A DNA stretch of 64,000 nucleotides from contig JAFMSR010000007.1 of assembly GCA_022818135.1 (NCBI GenBank), positions 3,103,424-3,167,423 of the forward strand, in the 5' to 3' direction. Shown piece by piece: positions 45,201 to 57,200 of this stretch. The position numbers were made by a program, and so were the translations under genes. How positions within the stretch are numbered: position 1 is the stretch's first letter; each line of letters opens with the position of its first letter. The notes under the pieces are model-generated. The model saw only the letters and a program-made list of their open reading frames with translations. It was not told the origin of the DNA and made no database searches. Source of the stretch: Saxidomus purpurata. Taxonomy: Eukaryota; Mollusca; Bivalvia; Venerida; Veneridae.

Positions 45201-48200
45201 CAAATGTAAATTTTTCTAGTAAGTAGTTTTGCCTTTTCGTCGGGTTTCTCATATACATAATGTAATTGTAACTTAAATTAATGTAAAAAGCCAAAATCAC
45301 CCAGGTATTGGTGAAAATAAGTGTTTTGGCTTGGTCATAGCCTTTAGCATTATATAACAGACTGATTATCAATGTATTTACATAATAACACAAAACATAA
45401 AATGGTTATTTCATATTGTATTGCTCTCTCAAAAAGTATATGTTTTAATGTTAGGTTTGTCTTAACTGGAAGTGTGGAAACTGTTTAACCTTGCTCTGTA
45501 TACACATATAATTCAGAAACTAAAAATAAAAAAACATTTCAGTAGCCTAAATATAACAGAGCATTTGTTCACCAGTTAATTACTCCAATAAATGATACAA
45601 AATCATCACCTTCCAATTTTCTTCAAATTGCAAAAGGCAGTAACTGTTGTACTTTGCATGTCTTACTATATTTTTACTGTTGAAAACTTCCTGCAAGAGA
45701 GTTGTAAGTCAAGTTACAACAGTCTTGCAGACAGGATGAATATCTATAGATGAACTAGACAATTCTGCAAAAGAGCAGTAAGTCTAGTTACAACTATATT
45801 GCAGTAAAACTATACATGTTTAAATCTGAAATGTCCTGCAATACAGCGGTAACTACAATCTTATTAAATAAAACAAGTTATAACAAGTCTAGATAGAAAA
45901 ATAGAAAATTGTTTTAAAAGTAATGTAATTTCAACACACATGTCCAAAGCATGTTGCCAAAACATTGCTTTCTTTTAAATAAGGAAGTTTTAAGCTTCTC
46001 CTGAAAAATTTATAAAAACGCAGTTACAACAGTTTTGCGGGCAACCCTCGATTTGTATCTCGCAATACATCAAAATAAGAGTTTTGACGAATTATAAACA
46101 CATGCACTACCTAAGTTTATACATCTCCGCTAACGTCACGTGATAAATACCAATAGATAGCTTACACTACCGTGAATGGCTAACTGCGGACAAGCTTACG
46201 CGACGTAAATGTGTACTGTAGGCTGTTCGTCAGTATTTAAAATTTAAATATCAAAACTCCGCAAGGAGGACAGCAAATTATTTATCTTTATAATTTTAAC
46301 AGCACTTGCCATACTTGTATATGCCTGCCATGTGCTTGAACTGCATTCATTTGTTCACGACCGTGTTCTATTGAAAGCACGTGGTCATGTCATATTTGGC
46401 GGGAATATTTTCGGCGGGAACTCGATGCCACATGTATATGCCATAGTAATCAAGTCATTGCAAGCTGTGTAACTTGTAATTTCCCGCGCCGCAGAATTTA
46501 AATACATTGCTACTATTTAAAAGATTACGTACTTCTTTATATTCACATACATACATAATCCTATAAAATATTTGTGACACAAAAGCTTGTGAATATTTTA
46601 CAATTAAAATAAGTCATAACAACAAAGTATATTCGCTTGCTTTAATCATTATCGGAACATACATCTTTCCTTTTCCTTTAGTCATATGAAAATGTATTCG
46701 GAAACGGACAATGTTGCAGCATTGTATTGCATAATTATATCGTATATAAATTTCTCAGTTTTAATGAATATACTGGCTTTCAACGGGTGATCATGTGTGA
46801 GAGCAAATTATTGATAATGAAAAAAATTTATGGATTGTACATGTTGTAAGTCAGTAAAGTCTTTCCAATAGTTGGATAGGCTGTCAAATTTTGTATCGAA
46901 AATCCTTAAACGCACGTACAGAAAATGATTGTGTGATTCTTATAACTGACCGTTCAACGCAGCGTTCACATCGAATATACCAAGCACAAGTTTTGCACAT
47001 GAAATATGATGTGCAGGCCCGTATGGTCGAACACGTCACTGTTAAGAATTTGTCATAACTATTGATGATACCCGTAGATTCATAAGCGTCATAATAAGTA
47101 TGTGGATGTTTACAATTCTCCGTCCGCGATTCAGGTAAAAATTAATTGTTGATCAATATCTCAGAAACTTTGAGTAATTCGCGACAGTTTATGCCAGTTT
47201 TGCATTTAATCCAGTACGTACTTAAATTTGTTCGGTATCGTTTTATATATTAGTCTTAATGATGTTAGGTTTTCTGTGCTGCTCCTTCGATGTTTGGCGC
47301 GGCAAGTCTAACACAAAAAATAGCGGAATCTTGGCTTCAGTATACAAACTAAATATTTCAATTTTACGGAGGAAAACACAAATTACAACCTGATAATTTG
47401 ATACTTGCAAAATTTCTTCAATCAAACAATTCTCGTAAATAAATAGATTGTAAAGTATTTCTCATTTTATTTTTGGGTATTTCGGTTGATCGACGGCATG
47501 CACGGGACTCATCAAATTACAAGTTCGCATTGAAAAAACAACATAAAACAGAACCCCAACCTACATGACCTACCAACCCATCTTTTTTCAACATATTACT
47601 GGTACAGGAAACAGACATATTTCAAGGCCTTATGTTGATTTACAAAATATAAGTAAGATAGGAAAATAAACTTGTCGACTGTAGTAGATTTTCTGACTTG
47701 TGTTCTCTATTATCAGGAAAAAAAAGTTCGATTTTTCCGCAGTCACCATCATTTATAAAACTAGCAAACAGTCCGACTATTTTACGTACAGAACGTTACG
47801 GGATATAGTCATTTTCAGCGTACACATTTCACTACCGTGGTAGCATATAAATATGGCGGAGGGAGTAAACAAACGAAACTGTGAAAGGAAACATTAGCTG
47901 ATAACTTTCTTTAAACTTGAGCGACTGACGATATTGAACAGTAAATACATTCATTTTTAGCTCGACTATTCGAAGAATAAGGAGGCTATTGCACTCGCCC
48001 CGGTGTCGGCGTCGGCCTCTGCGTTGGTTAAAGTTTTTTATAAATTCAAATATCTTGAATACTATCAAAGGTATTGACTTGAAACTCAAACTATATGTTT
48101 ACCATCAACATCTACACCTGGGGAAACAATCCCCATAACTCTGTTTTTATTTTTGACAGATTTATGCCCCTTTTTAACTTAGAATTTTTGGTTAAAGTTT

Positions 48201-51200
48201 TTTATAAATTCAAATATCTTATCAAAGGTATTGACTTGAAACTCAAAGTATGTGTCTACGTTGGTTAAAGTTTTTTATAAATTCAAATATCTTGAATACT
48301 ATCAAAGGTATTGACTTGAAACTCAAACTATATGTTTACCATCAACATCTACACCTGGGGAAACAATCCCCATAACTCTGTTTTGATTTTTGACAGATTT
48401 ATGCCCCTTTTTAACTTAGAATTTTTGGTTAAAGTTTTTTATAAATTCAAATATCTTGAATACTATCAAAAGTATTGACTTGAAACTCAAAGTATGTGTC
48501 TACCATCAACATCTACACCTGAGGAAACAATACCCATAACTCTATTTTGATTTTTGACAGATTTATGCCCCTTTTTAACTTAGAATTTTTGGTTAAAGTT
48601 TTTTATAAATTCAAATATCTTATCAAAGGTATTGACTTGAAACTCAAAGTATGTGTCTACCATCAACATATACACCTGAGGAAACAATTCCCATTACTCT
48701 GTTTTGATTTTTGACAGATTTATGCCCCTTTTTAACTTAGAATTTTTTGTAATTTTTTTTTGTAAATTCAAATATCTTGAATACTATATAAGGTATTGAC
48801 TTGAAACTCAAAATATATGTTTACCATCAACATCTACACCTGAGGAAACAATCCCCATAACTCTGTTTTGATTTTTGACAGATTTATATCCCTTTTTAAC
48901 TTAGAATATTTGGTAAAAGATTTTATAGTCAAATATCTTGAATACTATCAAAAGTATTGACTTGAAACTCAAAGTATGTGTCAACCATCAACATCTACAC
49001 CTGAGGAAACAATCTCTATAACTCTGTTTTGATTTTTGATAGATTTGTGTCCCTTTGTAACTTTGAATTTTTTGTTAAAGATAGAATACTATCGAACAAA
49101 TTGACTTGAAACTTAAAATGTATGTTTACTGTCACTATCTTCACCAATGTTTTTGATTTTTGACATATTTATGCCCTTTTTAACTTAGAATTTTGTCACA
49201 GTTTTTCCAGACTAAAATGGAAATACTCAAAATGGCTTTCTTTTGAAATGTCATAGAATAATTATGCAGCATGAAGCGGTCATGCTTTTTTAATTCTATA
49301 CATATCAATTTTGAAAAGTTACAATATTATTCATGATCAAATATACAAGGTCATGTATTTCTTTGAAATTATCCCCCCCATCCTCCCTCCAGTTGGCTTG
49401 CAGAATCCAGAGTAAGGCTTTGAATGCAATGTACATTTACAAAGGTCTTTGAACAAGTTTCATATCTTTGACCTTAATTCTTATAGACAATTACACAATA
49501 CTCCTGTTCTTAGACAAAAACCCCATTTTACCAACAAGCTTTCGAATAGTCGAGCGTGCTGTCATGTGACAGCTCTTGTTATGTTATATTACAGGTTATT
49601 AGTTAAAATTTATTGTCTTTAGATGTTTCTACCTAAATCTCTGTTTCACCACGGAAAGGTAGGTTTCTAGTTTTGACGTTATAGCGAGATTCTGACCCAA
49701 AGCGAAAATATCTCAGAATTTGCTCAAGACGTCACTTAAATATTTTGACTAATGGTTCTTAAAAAGAAATAAATCAATTGCTTTCCAAATGATAGCTATA
49801 GAATCATTAATACTCTATTGCAAAGAAAATCAATAAACACCGTAAGGTACCATAGCTTATAAATGCGTAGCTTTCTGTGTGAAGTATACTCATCCATTTT
49901 GGAAAAGTAGGCGGAGCTTGTAAAATAAGATAGTCTGTCATACAGCGAAACTTGTCAACATCCAAACATTGGATTAATTGCAGAAAACATGTATTTGAGA
50001 AGTGATATTTTGGGAACTGTGAAAACAGCCGAAAATTTAAAAGTCTGTGTATTCTTTACGTGTACTTACCCTTCTTATCTCCATTTTTCTTTAAAAAATG
50101 ACGGTGACATTTCATGATGTTTAATTAACAAAACGTGCGCGTGCTAGCCCGGAAGTGGTGTGTTTTTGTGAAAAACTTAAACTTTCCGCGGCCGGCCGAA
50201 TAGAGGTTGTGGACGTAAAGAGGTTGTTGCGGGAGTGGGTGGACCAACGCTCGGCATAAAAATTCCATGTAATAAATCATCAGCAAGAATCTATGCCAAC
50301 TAGCCTCAAATTTTTATGCCCAGTTTGAAGACCAATCTCAACCTTTCAACCATCATTGTCAGTGTTATTTTGGGGGCCGAAATTCGGCCCCATTCCCCTC
50401 TAAAATTAATATATATTTTTCCCCATTTTTGACAAAAAATTCCCCCCAAAATGTTGAAAATAATCTTTGATTTATTTAATCAAGAGATGGCCAAACTTGT
50501 TATAAAAACATGATTTCATAAATTTAAACGCTTCAGAATCATTTCTTGCAATAATTTGATACCTTAGATGTGAAATAATTGACCGAAAATCGTCGATTTT
50601 TCGTTTGTCACCTATTTTCGCGACCACGATTTTTGTTATATTTTCAATGAAAACGGTGTTCCAAAGATTGAAAAAGATACTAATACAATGTTTTCAATTG
50701 AAAATAGCAGTATTACTTATTATTCACGTGTGTTTTAACACCAATGCTGCTAAGTTATGTTCCTGACACCAGTATTTTCGAGACGAAAGTTATTTTTGGA
50801 TATTTATTAACATTAATTACTATGGATATATATCTTTTGTATTACTAAAACGGACAAAATGACCTTTAAACTTTGAAAAATTTTGATATGTTAATTTCCC
50901 ATGTCTTCTCTTTATATAAATTTGGCAAAAGGATAATGTCATTAACATGCTTGATAGTTTTTGTTCTTAATTACATTTTTAAACAGTATATTTTATACAT
51001 TTCCTAAAAAATGACTAAAAATTCCCCTCCTGATGGGCCCCGCCACCTTTCCCCTCAGACTGAAAAAAAAACCCTGATTGTTAACATATTTAAAGTCACA
51101 TGGTGACATACTTGGCGAGAGCTAAATATAGGCCTAGTAACAGGCTGATCAATGAAATTGCCCAATCGGGCTTTCGAAAATCAGCTTTTTTAAAAATGAG

Positions 51201-54200
51201 TAATTTCATATAGTTCACCTTCTATTACAAAGTTCAGATGTAGAGAATAGATTAAAAAGTGAATAAAAGTCATCTTGAGACTTTAACATAATTAAAATAA
51301 GTTGGAAATCACTGAAAAACACTTTCTTTAAGATTTTCATTGCAAATCTTCATGAATGTTTCTGAAACAGCTAGGGAATGTTATTTGCATTAGTAGGGTA
51401 TGAAAAAACTCCACATTACCAAAATCCATCCAGCCATTTCTTGCGCCAGGTTTTTGGCACTTCTAGTTCTACTTTCAGTTTCCATATATTTTATATGTGA
51501 AATCAGAAAAAGGACTAGCGCTAATCTATTAGATAGACAAGCGCTGATGGTTGAAAATTTTTACAACCCGCGACAACCACTTGTTCTGAAATTGTTTCAG
51601 AACTTTTCCCAACTTTTAACATTTCTACTCGTAGTTGTGTCAGTACTCGTGGATGGCAACTCTGCACTTTTGTTGGGCATCATTTATTTTATTCACCGTG
51701 AAGCCAACACAATGCTTTGACTGCGACATGTTTGCAGACGAAGCCCAGATCATTACATTGGTCACACTTTTAAAGTGCTAATATTATTTCCCAGGGCATT
51801 GAAATATGAAACCCGTCTACATTTCATGATGTCATCGGTAAATCATCAGCAGTTGTGCCGATCGATTGGCAGAGAAAGTAGAATCTCCATAATCTATCTT
51901 TAGACCATACTGGGGGATTCCAGCTGAACCTATTTGTACTAGGCATTTTCGTACACGTGCGATCTCGCACATTTGGAAAATTATATGCGCGATATTTATT
52001 TTTTTGCGTGATTTACATAATAATTTACGAGAGTGGGAACACTGTTTATAACTATGTGTGCATTTTATACGAGTCTGAGCTGTTTTAAAACTTTCTGTCA
52101 ATAAGTTTCAAAGATAATGCTAAAAGTGTCTTTTCTTGACAATTCGGAGACAAATTTTTACAGGAAAACATGAACAATTCTGTACTCTTTTTCAGATGTT
52201 TTTATCATACTTGACATGTTCACACGTTTTAATTCTAATAATAGAATTTGTATACGACACCACAATATACAATACACAGCGACAGCTGATAAAAAGAAAA
52301 GGCGTTACCCATTTCAAGCTCTCGACCAATTAAAAGTGTAAAATATTTAGATTTTTGCTATAACTTTGCCATTTCTTAAGATTTCTTTATCAAACTTTCA
52401 AATTATATTGCTTATGTCAAAAGGGTTGTGATGCCGCCAAATTTTGTAGGTCAAGGTCTTATTTGACAGAGTTATGCCCCTTTTTGTACTTAGATTTTGT
52501 CACGAAAACTTTATGTTGGCTATAACTTTGCCATTTCTTAAGATTTCTTCATCAAACTTTCAAATTGTATTGCTTATGACATAAGGGTCATGATGCCGCC
52601 AAAGTTTGTTGGTCAAGGTCATATTTGACAGAGTTATGACCCTTTTTACACTTAGATTTTGTCACAAAATTGTTGGTTATTCTGACAAAGCATAAGAGGG
52701 CGACACAAGTGTTCTACTGAACACCCATCTAGTTAATTGTTTCAACATCAAAATTTTTTTGTGGCGTGTCTGCATAGAAATGACTCAAAAATTAATGTGT
52801 TTCCAATGTTATTTACGTCTTTTTAAGACCGTGCATATTTAAAAAAGAATTTTATAATGCATCAGAAATATTTGTTTGCCAAACATAAAAGTTTTTCTCT
52901 AAATTTTTAATTTCTTTATAAGGTTAACACATTCATATTGTTGACTTTCATAGTTTTGATGTGTTCTATTAATGTTTTATGCATAATTTCAAAGACAGGT
53001 CATTTCTGAATTTGATTCTTAAACACTTTTTTCTGAATGAATTGTTTACATAACAATTTTTGTTTTCGAAAATTACATAATAGCACAATTGTGGTATTTA
53101 GTAAACAACAGCGGTCTACCACGGTATATTTTTCAGAGCGGTACCCAACTCTAGGTACAAGGAGTATTTTTTGTGAGTTTCTTTTGTGAGTTTGATAGCT
53201 TAAACTGGCTATTTTAGCTAGAACAAGCTATTATAGCTCCTTTTTAACTGAGACCGAGCTATAATAGCTCGTTCTTGCTATATAAAACGGACAAAAAGAA
53301 ACTCACAAAATCGCTTCGGAATACCGGATAGTATCACAGCAAATCTATCCGTATGCTACAACCGGAAGTAAACATTACGGACACACAGAGCATGCACAGG
53401 CATTAAACCAAACCCATATATTCAAATTCATTCGTTACGTTTTTGAATCACTCGTACGTTTTTAAACCCATTCTCACAACAAAGTTAGCACTCTATCCAT
53501 ATGCTACGATCAGATGTTAACATTACGCACACACAGCATATGCAGGCTTTAAACCCAACCCGTATATTCAAATTCCTTTGTTACGTTTTATAATCAGTTG
53601 TACGTTTTTAAACTAAATTAATAATTTTCCCACTCTGGCGGGGATTCAATCTCAAATCTTCCGCGTGATAAGCGGGGATACTTAGCACTGCGCTATTGAG
53701 GCTTTGAGTTTATGAGTGGAGTGTATAACTTCTTTATTCATCAATACAGACGTTTGTTTTGGAATGGCCATACAAATTTATGTAAACCAAAAAATTTAAC
53801 TTCCCGGACACTTTAAATAAGAAGTGGACACATCATAAACTAAAAAAATTGTCTGCATGTTCAAAAAAAATTCAAAGTTGGTTTAAAAGGCTCTCCAGCT
53901 GCTACCTGGTGACAGAATTTCAGTCGTTCCGATGAATTTCTGAACTTTATAGCGCTCGTAAACTATCAATCATCGTTCAATTTTTATCATATTTCTTTTA
54001 TTTTATTTATCATTCAATATTCAATCAGAAACCATCAAGTACTGTTACACGTGGTGAGCTTTGCAAACGGACATGTATCGATTGCCAACGCGCAATAGTG
54101 CTTATTGTAATTCTAATATGGTTCGAACAGGCCTTGAAAAGTTATTGAATTTGATGCCAAGTACTTACTTGAATTCTGTGCTGGGTAAAATTCCTTGAAA

Positions 54201-57200
54201 AGTTCTTGAATTTAGAAATAAAACTACTGAATTTCTTTAAAAAGTCATTGAATTGGAATGTTCCGTGTAAAAAAACGTCCAAAATAATAGTATCACGCCT
54301 TAAAATTACGAGAAAAGAGTCTGTATCAGTCCATTGAACCTGCTGATGTATGATGTATCAACTACGTAGCAGATTCGGGAATTTAGACACACTTGCTTCC
54401 GGATTAATTTTCCCTTTAAAACAAAAGTCATGGTTGCGGAAAATTTGTGAAATTGAGCCGAAATGAGTGCATTTTCTCATTGACATTGCTCAGGAATGAT
54501 AGTTACAAAGCATGGATAATGGATTTTAAGGGGAACAAACACAAGTATACTTGCATTGTGTTGGATAAACTTATAGACATAGCACATTATGGGTGAAAAT
54601 GCGTTGAAGAGTCATCACCGAGAAGAAATGCATTTATAAACAAAATCTGACAAATAACGCTCTAATGAGTCAATACAGTCGTTCCTCATGACCAAAAAAT
54701 CCATATTTGAATAACAAGTAAATCTTGAGATTATCAACATGTATTTTGCTTGATATTAATTTGAATAACCAAGATACATTATTACATTGTGTTCCAAATA
54801 TGATTTAAGTCGACATTTGACTATGTATCCTGACATGAAGTCGGATTTTGCGCATCATTTTAGTCCTTGAAAATTTAGAAAAAAGTCCTTGAAAAGAACT
54901 TGATTTTTTTCTTGGAACTTCTGTATAAACCAATATGTAATGTCTCAAATTTGTCTTCTGCTTATTGAAATTAAGACCGATTTAACAAAATTAATGAGCT
55001 TTGAAAGACAACAGTGACTTTTCCATTTTTATAAATTATATGTATGTATGTTTCAGGAAAGAGACTATGATGGTGAGAGCAATCAGCCAACTTCCCGGCC
55101 CATCATACTGGCAAAACATCCTGATAACGAGTCTTCACAGGTATGTAGGCTCATGTAATGAAATATTCTCAACAATTGTTGGTGCTTGAAGTTTTGAGGG
55201 TTGGCAAATGATAGCAAACGATGCTTGGCAATTTTAAGTTAAGTTAGCCAACCTGAGCACTGTAGCATTATAGGTTATTCCTAGAGGAATCTCTGCAAAG
55301 TCTTGAGGGGGTTACTAATAAAAGCAACAATTGTGGATGATATTTGTGTCTTGGGTATTGAAAGCTGTACATGACGAAGTTTTACAGAAAGGAATTTGCT
55401 TCAATTCTTAGAAACTGGAAGTTGGGTTTTACTGTATTATGTTGAATCATTATCAACGGTTGTATAATGATTATAATTTAACAGACGATTTATTATTGTA
55501 GAATTTTATAGACTCTTTTGTATATGTAAATTACTTTAAAATTTTTTTATCCGAATTACATGCTTTTACAAAAGAAGGGAGATGTAGCATGATGTCTTGC
55601 CAGTTGTAACTAGAGTTATCTACCGTTGAGATTTAACGCTTTCTCACCACTACTGTATTACCACTTGTTCAAGATACATGTTGTTATTAGTTGTAGTCAA
55701 TAAATAGAGCACACAAAGTTGTAGTTCTTATATAAACCCATCATTTTACAAGCACAAAGTACCAAGGTGAGCTATTTGCCTGATGTCCATTGTCTTTGGC
55801 CTGTCAAATATGTTTATTTGGCACCTTCATTTTCTTTTCTCATTAATCTTGATTATTTTTTTCACAGAGCGTGTGTATGTCCATAAGACTTTGGATGGGT
55901 TAGATTATATGTGTGACAGAAAGAATACTTAGAGTTATGGTCCAAATTGCAATATTTAATTATAGATACACTAAAGCACCTATTTCTTCACCAATCATGA
56001 TCATACTCATAATGAATATGTGTGACTACCATGTAATCACTACCATGTTTGCCATGTGACCTTACCATGACTTATTACTAGGAACCAGTCTTGGACAATT
56101 TCAACGTGGCTCTTCTGAGGCCAAAAACTAAGTCAGTGGTTGGGGAATAGTTTGAGCAGTGTTTCTCAGGTAAGCGATCCAGGGCCATCATTACCCTATT
56201 GTCTTCCCTATATTTGAATTTGAATGTTAATTTGCTTATCAAATTAAGTTAAACATAGTTTTCTTTGAAAAATTGTTTAAGGTTTCCTCAACTAGTAGAA
56301 GCTCTACTTCAACATCTCCTGCCCCATCCAGTCGTCAGACAGAGAAACCAGTGACTGTCTTGAAACCACGAGAGGAATCCCACAGGTCCTTGACATCGTC
56401 TGTGTCCTTACCCAGTATACCAATGAGCACTATACAGGGAGAAACACCCCCACAACAGACATTCCTACAGAGAACTATTGAAGGTAAATTAATTCTTCCA
56501 CAAGATTGTTCAGTAATTAGTTGAACTGTCAGAATGGTTGTCAAGAGTTCAAAATACGTAGATCATTAGAAGAGGTAGGTAAGAGACTCTGTCCTTTTTG
56601 ATCAAATAGTCAACTATGATCTAATAGGGCTTCTTCAAAACCACTTTAATTTCCTACTGATAAAGGGGTATAAGCATTACTGCCAACCTAACTGTTTATG
56701 TGAGAAATTTGTTAGTTTTATACGGAAGTTTTGTATGGAGGAGTGGCATCTAGTACTGGTCCTTCCCAGGAATTTCTGATCATAAAAATTTTTTTTGAAC
56801 TGTTGCAAAAAAAAAGATCAAATAAGCTACACTTGTTAGCCAATGATTTTCAATCAATACATAAAGGATTAAAATAAAACACACACTTAAAGTGGTTTTA
56901 ACACTTAGTAGTCACAAGTTATTTATTTATGTTGAGCAGGCCCAAGTCCATGTCTATAAATAGGCTGTTTAATTTGTGACTGTATTACATATCGTAGTTT
57001 AGTTATATATGAATGTTATGTCTTTAGTTCCATTCTTAATCTTTGAATGGAAGCTCAGTAGCTTAAAGTTTAATCGCTACTTGGACATGCTCATTCCAGA
57101 AGCATTATAATCATACTCGCTAGAGAGAGGCAGCGAGTTTTACAAAATCATCGCTGTATGTATTAGAGACAGGGTATAAAATATCAACCACATGTGAATA

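Larger units (their letters stand above)
39269..55056 (+). other. SMG9 intron 1 (15.8 kb), transposon-rich
   Basis: Holds a 4.87-kb TIR transposon (41179-46050), Helentron-like elements (47954-49580, 52340-52734), a hAT-like element (50360-51076), a foldback (53166-53310), a 145-bp tandem pair (53347-53615) and a tRNA-like sequence (53636-53705). Stretches 39269-41174, 46055-47953, 49581-50354, 51082-52339 and 53706-55056 show no gene. 54110-54940 contains repeated 'ccttgaaaag' and 'cttgaat' phrases that look like an old repeat. If exon 1 is misassigned, the gene begins elsewhere in this interval. Confidence 0.55.

Noticed and set aside
41179..46050. Hidden gene in the 4.87-kb transposon
   Set aside because: No frame above about 85 codons and no motif; the interior is AT-rich with bits of other repeats.
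47853..47900. ATGGCGGAGGGAGTAAAC as an alternative SMG9 start
   Set aside because: The frame ends after 14 codons without a donor that would join exon 2 in phase.
51400..51720. 106-codon frame with hydrophobic segments as a small membrane protein
   Set aside because: No recognisable family, no splice or promoter context, and it lies in a transposon-rich SMG9 intron; chance is more likely.
53636..53705. Functional tRNA gene on the minus strand
   Set aside because: The acceptor ends do not pair and the T-arm departs from the GGTTCGA consensus.
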